Part shown: piece by piece, positions 1 to 5,869 of the stretch
Position numbering within the stretch: position 1 is the stretch's first letter
How the letters are laid out: every line of letters starts with the position of its first letter
NCBI GenBank assembly: GCA_023397045.1
Contig: JAEWUR010000546.1
Location: 1 to 6,924 of the forward strand
DNA from: Planctomycetota bacterium
GTDB taxonomy: Bacteria; Planctomycetota; Planctomycetia; Pirellulales; Thermoguttaceae
DNA: 6,924 bases
Reading direction: 5' to 3'
Made by a program: the position numbers and the translations under genes
Notes under the pieces: model-generated
The model's input: only the letters and a program-made list of their open reading frames with translations
What the model was told of the DNA's origin: nothing
Databases searched by the model: none

Positions 1-53
1 TCGTAACCCGAAGCGTAAGCGAGGGACGGCCTCGCTTACGCTTCGGGTTACGA
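1..53. repeat. 23-bp perfect inverted repeat, 7-base loop
   Basis: Bases 1-23 are the exact reverse complement of bases 31-53, separated by a 7-base spacer (24-30). Each arm contains the direct repeat AAGCG-T-AAGCG. The element starts at the first base of the window, so it may extend to the left. There is no T-run after it, so an intrinsic terminator is not supported, although the RNA hairpin would be very stable. From memory, the arm (AACCCGAAGCGTAAGCGAG) resembles a dispersed planctomycete intergenic repeat; this was not checked. Confidence 0.9.
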
Positions 54-63
54 TCCTTCCGTT

Positions 64-96
64 GGGTGGCCCTGATAGCTCGGCTATCAGGGTGGC
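64..96. repeat. 10-bp hairpin flanked by direct GGGTGGC copies
   Basis: Bases 70-79 pair perfectly with 83-92 around a TCG loop. The heptamer GGGTGGC occurs on both sides, at 64-70 and 90-96, overlapping the stem ends. The layout, a GATAGC-type core with GGTGGC flanks, recurs in altered form at 140-174, so the two are probably members of one dispersed family. Confidence 0.75.
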
Positions 97-139
97 GCAG
101 CCGCAAGAGGTTTCTTGCCGAGAAATAGCGACGCCTCGT

Positions 140-174
140 GTGCCTTTGGCACCCCGATAGACAAGCGATCGGGG
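140..174. repeat. Two adjoining hairpins, same family as 64-96
   Basis: A 5-bp hairpin (GTGCC at 140-144, GGCAC at 148-152, loop TTT) abuts a 7-bp hairpin (CCCCGAT at 152-158, ATCGGGG at 168-174, 9-base loop). GCCACCC follows at 174-180, the reverse complement of the GGGTGGC heptamer seen at 64-70 and 90-96. Short open frames crossing this region look like by-products of the repeats. Confidence 0.6.
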
Positions 175-273
175 CCACCCGTGAATGGCCGGCAGTCATT
201 CGCGGAAACACTGGATCGCCGGCACACCTGCCCCCGAAACCCCCGCTCCAGAGCCGCTTTTCGCGATCATTTT

Positions 274-298
274 TGTCACAACCCCACCCCGAATCGTC
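274..298 (+). promoter_or_regulatory. Possible ECF-sigma promoter (TGTCACA ... CGTC)
   Basis: TGTCACA at 274-280 and CGTC at 295-298 match the -35 and -10 elements I recall for the ECF41 group of sigma factors. The 14-base spacer is about two bases shorter than the one I recall, which weakens the call. Transcription would start near 305, leaving about 130 bases of untranslated leader before the ATG at 438. Chance occurrence is quite possible. Confidence 0.2.
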
Positions 299-425
299 TC
301 TATCGAGGGGGCTGACTTTGAGTTTTGGGTAAAATACTTCCCTTTCTCAACGGCGGGGATTATTATGGACGTTTACTATCCCGCAGAAAAGTGGGGTGCA
401 ACAATCTCTGCCCAGCAACATCGTC

Positions 426-429
426 AGGA
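426..429 (+). promoter_or_regulatory. Shine-Dalgarno site deciding the start at 438
   Basis: AGGA at 426-429 is followed by an 8-base spacer and then ATG at 438. This favours 438 over an in-frame GTG at 396, which has only a weak G-run in front of it. The same AGGA-plus-8 layout precedes the next gene. Confidence 0.6.
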
Positions 430-437
430 AACGCTTC

Positions 438-3242
438 ATGGCCGACATCGCTCGACTCCGTCGCACCAAATCGCCCGCCTCCACGAATCATCACAAGGCC
501 TATCGCCGCCGACTGCTCTGCGAACCTCTGGAACAACGGCAGTTGCTGGCCGTCGCCGGCGGATACATTTGGGAGGCAGTTGAATCGACGGGCTTGGCGG
601 CGGTTACGAACGGCGAGGTCGCATGGGGCGACTACAACAATGACGGCCGGCTCGACGTCTTGATGGCCGGACGAAGCGGATCGGAAGTGATTGCCCGAGT
701 GTATCAGAACGACGGCGACGGCACGTTCCATGACATTTCCGCTGGGCTCACCGGCGTCGATATGGCGTCAGTCGCCTGGGGCGACTACGACAATGACGGC
801 CGGCTCGATATTCTGCTGACGGGACGCGATGCGTCGGAAAATCCCGTCTCGGCGATCTACCATAACAACGGCGACGGAACATTTACCGAGATCAACCCAG
901 GATTGACGGCCGTTTCGCAGGGCGACGTCGCCTGGGGCGACTATGACAACGACGGCCGGCTCGATATTCTGATGACCGGAATGACGGCCGACGAGCCGAT
1001 CGCAAAAATCTACCACAACGACGGCGATGGCGCCTTTCACGATATTGGCGCCGACCTGATCGGCCGTTTTGGCGGTTCGGTCTCTTGGGGTGACTATGAC
1101 AATGACGGCCGGCTCGATATCGCCATGACAGGACATATCGTATTGAGCGAGCCGATATTATGCGGCGTGTCCAGCGTCCGAACGACGATCTATCACAACG
1201 ATGGCGACGGCGCTTTTTCTTCCATCAGTTCTTACTTCTGTCCTGGCTCCGAGACAGTTGCCTGGGGTGACTACGACAACGACGGGTGGCTCGACCTGCT
1301 GGTGAGCGGCGGCAACGGTCCCCTTCTACCGCATAGCGACGTCTATCACAATCGAGGTGATGGGTCGTTTGAATGGCTCTATGTTAATCTGAATGCGACT
1401 CGGGCGATCTGGGGCGATTACGACAATGATGGCCGGCTCGACATCCTCCAATTTGGGAACGACGTGTGGCAGCCTTGCGACACCTCGCTCTACCATTTCA
1501 TCGACGGCTCCTTTTCGAACGTTGGCTCGCCTTTTGTATCCCTCAAGTCGGCAACGGGCGCCTGGGGTGACTTCGACAACGACGGCTATCTCGACGTCCT
1601 GTTGACTGGAGAGGATGCGTCGGGCAATACCACAGTGAATCTCTACCGAAATGTCGGCGAACTTTTGCAGATGCACATATCGCTCTCTTCGCCGCCGACG
1701 TCCGACGCGCACGCACCCGCGGTGACCATCCACGCTTACTATACGCATGTGTCGCACCCTGGTCGTGTGGTTATTCAAGTGATTGAGAATGTCTCTGAAG
1801 GCTCGGCCGTGGCGCTGGACGTCGATCTGAACAACGACGGCGATTTCGACGATCCCGGCGAATTGGGTTATACCACCTCGACCTTCGATGGCGAGTCGTA
1901 CTCGGCCACCTTCGCAATCGCTCCCGAGTTGGCAGAAGGCTCCTATCGGTTGCGCGCCCGAGTCATCGATCTGACGAACAGCATGGAAGGCGCGAGCCAG
2001 ATCTCGCCGCTCGAAATCATCGACCCAGCGACCGTCGCCCTGTACAATCCGAAGACCGGGCAGTTCTATCTGCACAACGTCAACGACGTCGGAGTGGCCG
2101 ACTATACGTTCGCCTATGACCCGGTCAAAGGAAATCTGCTTCCGATCGTCGGCGACTGGGACGGTGACGGGCAGGATTGCGTCGGGTTGTACGACCTCGA
2201 CACGTCGATGTTCTATCTGAACCAGAACAACATCCCCGGCGACGCATCACAGGGTTTCCGCTATGGGCCGGCCGGTTGCCGGTGGACGCCCATCGTCGGC
2301 GACTGGGACGGCGACGGCGTCGACACCATCGGCCTGTACGATCCCGCCCGGTCGGTCTTCTATCTCCGCAACAGCAACGACGCCGGCGTGGCCGATGAGA
2401 CGTTCAACTATGGCACGGCGCAAGCCTGGAGCCGGAATCGGTGGAAGCCGGTTGCCGGCGATTGGGACGGCGACGGCCGTGACACCGTCGGCCTCTACAA
2501 TCCCGCGACCGCGACGGTCTACCTGCGCAATTCGAACGCCCCCGGCCAAGCCGACGTGACGTTCGTTTATGGTCCCGCCGGATCGGGATGGACTCCGACC
2601 GCCGGCGACTGGGACGGCGACGGCCGTGACACCATCGGGTTGTATTCCACGAAGACCTCGATGTTCTATCTGCGGAACGTCAACGAATGCGGTTGCGCCG
2701 ACGCGACCTTCCGTTACGGTCCGGTCAACTGCGGTTGGCTGCCGATCGTCGGCGATTGGTTCACGCTGAAACCCCTGGGCGGCGAAGCCCTGAGCGCCGT
2801 CGGCGTCGGGAGCAGTTCCGAATCGCCGTCGCTGACTCTGGCCTCGCTGCAACCGATCGTCGACGAAGCGATTGCCCGATGGGAAGACGCCGGCCTCGAC
2901 GCCGCGACGATCGCCAGAATGTTCGATGTCCATTTCTCGATCGCCGATCTGCCTAATTCGACCTTGGGCGAGGCCGAGGTGAACGGGGTCATCATTGACG
3001 TGAACGCCGCCGGCCACGGTTGGTTCGTCGACGTCACGCCGACCACCGACGAGGAGTTCGTCGTCTCGGCGAATGAGCACCGGTTGCTGGCCGTCGATCC
3101 CAGCGCCCTCGATCGGATCGATCTGCTGACCGTCGTCGAGCATGAGTTGGGCCGGATTGCCGGCCTGGCCGATCTCGACCAACTGGCCGACGACCTGATG
3201 AGCCGTGTTCTAGAAACCGGCCTTCGCCGCACCGCCGGCTAG
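438..3242 (+). CDS. Secreted planctomycete surface protein: 7-blade FG-GAP/VCBS propeller, second repeat array, matrixin-like C-terminus
   Basis: The protein has 934 residues. EPLEQRQLLA at residues 29-38, after an arginine-rich stretch, matches the LEPR-XLL-type N-terminal signature of exported planctomycete proteins. Seven WGD(Y/F)(D/N)NDG units follow, with tryptophans at 63, 114, 166, 217, 276, 325 and 376. Their DxDxDG loops should bind calcium, and seven units suit an integrin-like seven-blade propeller. A linker domain (about 408-532) holds the acidic loop DLNNDGDFDDPGE (463-475). Five further repeats end in GDW at 574, 623, 676, 725 and 774. The C-terminal domain (about 799-934) contains AAGHGWFVD (857-865) and HELGRIAG (902-909), resembling a metzincin zinc motif but with Arg in place of the second His. 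I see no dockerin, sorting motif or C-terminal membrane anchor. An extracellular or cell-surface binding role is inferred; the ligand is unknown. The start is ATG 438 because of the AGGA site. Confidence 0.85.
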   Translation: MADIARLRRTKSPASTNHHKAYRRRLLCEPLEQRQLLAVAGGYIWEAVESTGLAAVTNGEVAWGDYNNDGRLDVLMAGRSGSEVIARVYQNDGDGTFHDISAGLTGVDMASVAWGDYDNDGRLDILLTGRDASENPVSAIYHNNGDGTFTEINPGLTAVSQGDVAWGDYDNDGRLDILMTGMTADEPIAKIYHNDGDGAFHDIGADLIGRFGGSVSWGDYDNDGRLDIAMTGHIVLSEPILCGVSSVRTTIYHNDGDGAFSSISSYFCPGSETVAWGDYDNDGWLDLLVSGGNGPLLPHSDVYHNRGDGSFEWLYVNLNATRAIWGDYDNDGRLDILQFGNDVWQPCDTSLYHFIDGSFSNVGSPFVSLKSATGAWGDFDNDGYLDVLLTGEDASGNTTVNLYRNVGELLQMHISLSSPPTSDAHAPAVTIHAYYTHVSHPGRVVIQVIENVSEGSAVALDVDLNNDGDFDDPGELGYTTSTFDGESYSATFAIAPELAEGSYRLRARVIDLTNSMEGASQISPLEIIDPATVALYNPKTGQFYLHNVNDVGVADYTFAYDPVKGNLLPIVGDWDGDGQDCVGLYDLDTSMFYLNQNNIPGDASQGFRYGPAGCRWTPIVGDWDGDGVDTIGLYDPARSVFYLRNSNDAGVADETFNYGTAQAWSRNRWKPVAGDWDGDGRDTVGLYNPATATVYLRNSNAPGQADVTFVYGPAGSGWTPTAGDWDGDGRDTIGLYSTKTSMFYLRNVNECGCADATFRYGPVNCGWLPIVGDWFTLKPLGGEALSAVGVGSSSESPSLTLASLQPIVDEAIARWEDAGLDAATIARMFDVHFSIADLPNSTLGEAEVNGVIIDVNAAGHGWFVDVTPTTDEEFVVSANEHRLLAVDPSALDRIDLLTVVEHELGRIAGLADLDQLADDLMSRVLETGLRRTAG
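564..1658 (+). repeat. Seven in-frame propeller-blade repeats
   Basis: The TGGGG core of each blade begins at 624, 777, 933, 1086, 1263, 1410 and 1563. Spacings are 153, 156, 153, 177, 147 and 153 bases, all multiples of three. Blades 2, 3 and 4 keep near-identical DNA over about 40 bases, including silent positions, which points to fairly recent duplication or gene conversion. The fourth interval is 24-27 bases longer than most and encodes an insertion with a cysteine pair. Confidence 0.9.
2034..2759 (+). repeat. Five in-frame repeats of the GLYxPxTxxFYLRN...GDWDGDG type
   Basis: GDW tryptophan codons lie at 2157, 2304, 2463, 2610 and 2757, giving periods of 49, 53, 49 and 49 codons. The first four units carry DWDGDG loops. 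The fifth reads GDWFTL and lacks the acidic loop, marking the end of the array. The pattern differs clearly from the seven upstream blades, so this is a second repeat family in the same protein and may fold as its own propeller. Confidence 0.85.
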
Positions 3243-3257
3243 GGCGCGTTTCGCGCC
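3243..3257 (+). terminator. Short GC hairpin just after the stop codon, weak terminator candidate
   Basis: GGCGCG (3243-3248) pairs with CGCGCC (3252-3257) around TTT, starting one base after the stop codon. No T-run follows, so it is at best a weak or non-canonical terminator. Confidence 0.2.
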
Positions 3258-3282
3258 ACACGGGCTGAAATACCGACAATCT

Positions 3283-3346
3283 GTAGGTTATGCTTCAGCA
3301 TAACACATTGGCAGTCAGAATTCTGTTATGCTGAAGCATAACCTAC
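3283..3346. repeat. 23-bp perfect inverted repeat with a nested palindrome in each arm
   Basis: Bases 3283-3305 are the exact reverse complement of 3324-3346, with an 18-base spacer. Each arm also folds on itself, because TTATGCT and AGCATAA sit two bases apart. The DNA could therefore form one long hairpin or two small ones. It fills the gap between two genes on the same strand and may act as a transcription or RNA-processing barrier, or may simply be a dispersed repeat. Confidence 0.9.
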
Positions 3347-3443
3347 GGTTTGGAGTCGACGTGATCCAGGCCTGTTAGGACCGGCGGTCATCTGGTATCC
3401 TATTTCTTGTCGGCAAATGTCCCATCCTTCCGAGTTCTCTTGC

Positions 3444-3447
3444 AGGA
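3444..3447 (+). promoter_or_regulatory. Shine-Dalgarno site deciding the start at 3456
   Basis: AGGA at 3444-3447 lies 8 bases before ATG 3456. It is only 2 bases before the in-frame ATG at 3450 and downstream of the in-frame ATG at 3417. Starting at 3456 also gives a clean signal peptide with a short charged N-terminus. Confidence 0.6.
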
Positions 3448-3455
3448 AAATGGCC

Positions 3456-4715
3456 ATGTTGCGATTGGCAAAAATAGTCGTCTGTGGTTTTCTCGTCGGC
3501 ATGCCGTTGCTCATTGCGGCGGGGCCGGCATGCGCCATCGAGCAGAAAGGCACATCCATGTCGTACGGCGAAGCACGCGATTTCCTGGCGAAACACACCA
3601 ACCTCGTCGAGTTGAAAAACGGCTCCGGCGCGATCGTGGCCATCGCGCCCGATTGGCAGGGCCGCGTCATGACGTCCACCTGCGGCGGAAACGACGGGCC
3701 AAGTTTCGGCTTCATCCATCGCGAGTTCATCGAAGCCGGCAAGAAGGACCCGCGGTTCAACAACTACGGCGCCGAAGAGCGGATGTGGCTCTGCCCCGAG
3801 GGCGGACCGTTCAGCCTGTGGTTCCGACCGGGTGAAAAGCAGGTGATGGAAAACTGGTACACCCCGTCGGCACTGAACGACGGCGCTTGGAATGTCACAT
3901 CGCACCCGAACGAACGCGAAGTCGAAATGGCCGCTCGGCTGATGTTCTCGAACGCCTCGTCGACGCCGTTCGTCGTCCAGGTCGATCGCCGCGTGCATCT
4001 GCTCGACAACGGCGAGTTCAAGAAGTTGTTTGGCCAATGGGCGGCCGGCGCCGTGACTCGCCCGGACGTCAAGATGGTTGCCTACGAGACCGAAAACCGC
4101 GTCAAAAATCTCGGCCCGGCGATGTCGAAAGACACGGGATTGATCTCCGTCTGGATCCTCGGCATGATGAACGCCGGTCCGAAGACCGTGATCCTGGTCC
4201 CCTACAAACCGGGCCCGGTGTCCGAACTCGGCCCAGTGGTCAAGTCCGACTACTTTGGTCCCGTGATGCCCGACCGGCTCAAGGTCGCCAACGACGGGAT
4301 CTATTTCCTGGCCGACTCGAAGTTCCGCTCGAAGATCGGCACCTCGCAGCAGCGCGCCCGCAATCTGCTCGGCTCGATCGACTTCGAAGCCGGCGTCCTG
4401 ACGCTCGTCCAGTTCACCATGCCCGACGATCCGGCGAAATGCGATTATATGAACAACATGTGGGGACTGCCGCAGGCGAATCCGTACACGGGCGACGTGG
4501 CCAACGCCTACAACGACGGGCCGAACGATCTCGGCAAGCAGCTTGGCGCGTTCTACGAGATCGAGTCGATCTCGCCGGCGCTGCCGTTGAAGACCGGCGA
4601 CACGCTCGTCCATTGCCATCGCACCGTCCACATCAAGGCCGATCATAAAACGCTGACCGATCTGGCCCGGGAAGTGTTGGGCATCGATCTGCAACACGTC
4701 GAACGAGCGTTTTGA
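3456..4715 (+). CDS. Exported DUF6786-like protein, possibly galactose-mutarotase-like fold
   Basis: The protein has 419 residues. Residues 1-27 form a signal peptide: Arg3 and Lys6, a hydrophobic run, then a signal peptidase I site after Ala-Cys-Ala. The cysteine does not sit in a proper lipobox, so a lipoprotein is unlikely. Recognisable stretches are GRVMTST (69-75), EERMWLCPEGGPFSLWF (107-123) and YEIESISPALPLKTGD (367-382). I recall this pattern as DUF6786, a family of Bacteroidetes and planctomycetes without a known function. The last block resembles the 'ELES.SP...L.PGE' segment near the C-terminus of aldose-epimerase-like and DUF4380-like proteins. A carbohydrate-related periplasmic role is inference only, and no catalytic residues are assigned. 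It stands alone, separated from both neighbours by repeat-filled gaps. In-frame ATGs at 3417 and 3450 are less likely starts. Confidence 0.8.
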   Translation: MLRLAKIVVCGFLVGMPLLIAAGPACAIEQKGTSMSYGEARDFLAKHTNLVELKNGSGAIVAIAPDWQGRVMTSTCGGNDGPSFGFIHREFIEAGKKDPRFNNYGAEERMWLCPEGGPFSLWFRPGEKQVMENWYTPSALNDGAWNVTSHPNEREVEMAARLMFSNASSTPFVVQVDRRVHLLDNGEFKKLFGQWAAGAVTRPDVKMVAYETENRVKNLGPAMSKDTGLISVWILGMMNAGPKTVILVPYKPGPVSELGPVVKSDYFGPVMPDRLKVANDGIYFLADSKFRSKIGTSQQRARNLLGSIDFEAGVLTLVQFTMPDDPAKCDYMNNMWGLPQANPYTGDVANAYNDGPNDLGKQLGAFYEIESISPALPLKTGDTLVHCHRTVHIKADHKTLTDLAREVLGIDLQHVERAF

Positions 4716-4722
4716 TTGTCCC

Positions 4723-4745
4723 GGTCCCCTGTCCTAATGGGAGAA
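4723..4745. repeat. Decayed copy of the CCCTCTCCC palindromic repeat
   Basis: The stretch matches 4751-4773 at 18 of 23 positions at an offset of 28 bases, and its CCCCTGTCCTAATGGGAGA core is close to the hairpin at 4873-4895. The stem is partly broken. It begins eight bases after the stop codon of the preceding gene. Confidence 0.5.
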
Positions 4746-4907
4746 TTGCAGGTCCCCTCTCCCTTTGGGAGAGGGTTAGGGTGAGGGCGTGTTGCAAACC
4801 AGACTCGTTTGTTTTTGGAGAACGCCTGCTTTTCAGTATCCACCATTAACCACACACGGCCCTCACCCCCGGCCCCTCTCCCAATGGGAGAGGGGAGATT
4901 CGTGCAA
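4746..4907. repeat. Composite element: two CCCTCTCCC hairpin repeats in inverted orientation
   Basis: The left copy (4751-4790) has a 9-bp stem, 4755-4763 with 4767-4775, loop TTT, followed by TTAGGGTGAGGGC. The right copy (4859-4898) is its reverse-oriented counterpart, with GCCCTCACCC leading into a 10-bp stem, 4873-4882 with 4886-4895, loop AAT. About 70 bases of unique sequence lie between. TTGCA (4746-4750) and TGCAA (4903-4907) bracket the pair. The layout resembles a MITE or paired REP element; no target-site duplication is evident and no transposase is nearby. Confidence 0.7.
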
Positions 4908-4912
4908 CCGAC

Positions 4913-5869
4913 ATGGCGATCCCAACAAACTATCGACTGCTCGACTTCGGCGACGGTCGTCGCTTGGAGCAGTTCGGCTCGGTCACGCTCGACCGGCCTT
5001 GCCCGGCGGCCGAGCCGTTTGTGCGATCCGATCCGCATGCGTGGACCGCGGCCGACGCACGGTTCGACGGTCGCGATTCGCAAAAAGGGACGTGGACCGA
5101 TCGAAACCAATTGCCCGATCGGTGGACGGTCGCGTTCGATGCGATGCAATTCGAGTTGAAACGGACCGACTTCGGCCACGTCGGGCTGTTTCCCGAACAG
5201 GCTGAAAATTGGGCGTGGATTGCGAGCCGACTGTCGGAGTGGACCGGCGGCGGAAGTGCAAAACAAGACGCAGACGCTCAACCCCAGCCCCTCTCCCAGA
5301 GCGAGAGAGAAGGCGTGCCGCGAGTTCTGAACCTCTTTGCCTATACCGGCGGGAGCACGTTGGCGGCTGCCTCGGCCGGCGCGGAGGTTGTGCATGTCGA
5401 TGCCGCGAAAAACGTCGTCGCCTGGGCGCGTCGCAACGCCGATCTGTCGGGCTTCGCCAATGCCCCCGTCCGATGGATTGCCGAAGACGCGCTGAAGTTC
5501 GTCGAACGCGAATTGAGGCGAGGCAACCGCTATGACGCCGTGATTCTCGACCCGCCGAGCTATGGACACGGCCCGCACAACGAGGTGTGGCGTTTGCCGG
5601 ACGACCTTCCCCGACTGCTTTCGCGGTGCCGAGAGTTGACGGCCGACCGATTAGCGTTCATGCTATTGACGTGCCACACGCCGGGCTTTGAAGCCGAACC
5701 GCTGGTCGAGTTGCTCGACGATGCCGGGTTTCCCGCCTCGCGAGCCCATGTCGAAGCGATGCCGCTTTCGATTCGCTCGATCGACGGTCGCTCGTTGCCC
5801 AGCGGCGTGGTCGTGCGATACAGCCCCCAAGAATCCAGCCTTGCCCTCGCCGTAATCTCTAATCCCTAA
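4913..5869 (+). CDS. RlmI-like class I SAM-dependent methyltransferase (probable rRNA m5C methyltransferase)
   Basis: The protein has 318 residues. The SAM-binding fold is clear: motif I VLNLFAYTGGSTLAAASAGA (138-157), the ribose-contacting acidic residue in HVDAAKNVVAWARRNA (161-176), RWIAEDALKF (187-196), and DAVILDPPSYGHG (208-220) with the DPPS signature. This places it in the RlmI/COG1092 group, which methylates cytosine C5 in 23S rRNA, but the N-terminal PUA domain of E. coli RlmI is missing, so target specificity is uncertain. Residues 122-134 are encoded by a degenerate copy of the dispersed CCCTCTCCC repeat and form a hydrophilic linker just before motif I. No good Shine-Dalgarno site precedes ATG 4913; the nearest G-rich run lies about 15 bases upstream, inside the repeat. 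The last residues and stop codon lie in a heptamer array. The SpoU-family gene follows after 17 bases, probably in one operon. Confidence 0.85.
   Translation: MAIPTNYRLLDFGDGRRLEQFGSVTLDRPCPAAEPFVRSDPHAWTAADARFDGRDSQKGTWTDRNQLPDRWTVAFDAMQFELKRTDFGHVGLFPEQAENWAWIASRLSEWTGGGSAKQDADAQPQPLSQSEREGVPRVLNLFAYTGGSTLAAASAGAEVVHVDAAKNVVAWARRNADLSGFANAPVRWIAEDALKFVERELRRGNRYDAVILDPPSYGHGPHNEVWRLPDDLPRLLSRCRELTADRLAFMLLTCHTPGFEAEPLVELLDDAGFPASRAHVEAMPLSIRSIDGRSLPSGVVVRYSPQESSLALAVISNP
5277..5313. repeat. Degenerate CCCTCTCCC repeat copy inside the methyltransferase gene
   Basis: CTCAACCCCAGCCCCTCTCC (5277-5296) and the following bases parallel the repeat copy at 4862-4898 in the same orientation. The stem CTCTCCC (5291-5297) meets GCGAGAG (5301-5307) with one mismatch around AGA. 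The copy stays in the gene's reading frame with no stop and encodes residues 122-134. Confidence 0.7.

Larger units (their letters stand above)
175..437 (+). other. Gene-free leader upstream of the large surface-protein gene
   Basis: No convincing gene lies here. Short open frames exist, but they have no recognisable domains, no supporting ribosome-binding sites and arginine/proline-rich compositions typical of GC-rich noncoding DNA. Beyond the promoter candidate at 274-298 and the ribosome-binding site at 426-429, I see nothing definite. A TAAAAT at 330-335 could be a -10 element but has no correctly spaced -35. Confidence 0.6.

Noticed and set aside
396..437. GTG 396 as the start of the large surface protein
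   Set aside because: It adds 14 residues ahead of the signature region; ATG 438 has an AGGA site at good distance and gives a more usual N-terminus.
115..583. Overlapping short plus-strand open frames in the leader (66, 64 and 132 residues)
   Set aside because: They cross the palindromic repeats or run into the start of the surface-protein gene, have no recognisable domain and no ribosome-binding site.
1326..3182. Long minus-strand open frames (249 and 311 residues) opposite the surface-protein gene
   Set aside because: Their repeated VAVPVAG-like segments are antisense images of the GDWDGDG repeats.
3417..3455. ATG 3417 or 3450 as the start of the exported protein
   Set aside because: They have no suitably spaced Shine-Dalgarno site, and 3417 puts a non-hydrophobic stretch with Cys and Arg/Lys ahead of the signal peptide.
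3456..3536. Lipoprotein signal in the exported protein
   Set aside because: The residues before the cysteine (GPA) do not form a lipobox; Ala-Cys-Ala fits signal peptidase I better.
3375..4697. 440-residue minus-strand open frame opposite the exported-protein gene
   Set aside because: It mirrors a gene with strong GC third-position bias, contains no recognisable domain, and the plus-strand gene has a signal peptide and family motifs.
4755..4816. Intrinsic terminator from the hairpin at 4755-4775 and the T-run near 4808-4816
   Set aside because: The T-run is more than 30 bases from the stem, too far for intrinsic termination.
4723..5313. CRISPR array, considered because of several similar hairpin repeats
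   Set aside because: Copies are irregularly spaced, in both orientations, differ in sequence, one lies inside a gene, and no cas gene is present.
4643..5578. 311-residue minus-strand open frame across the repeat gap and the methyltransferase gene
   Set aside because: It translates the palindromic repeats (PLPKGEG-type peptides) and the antisense of conserved SAM motifs; no domain is visible.
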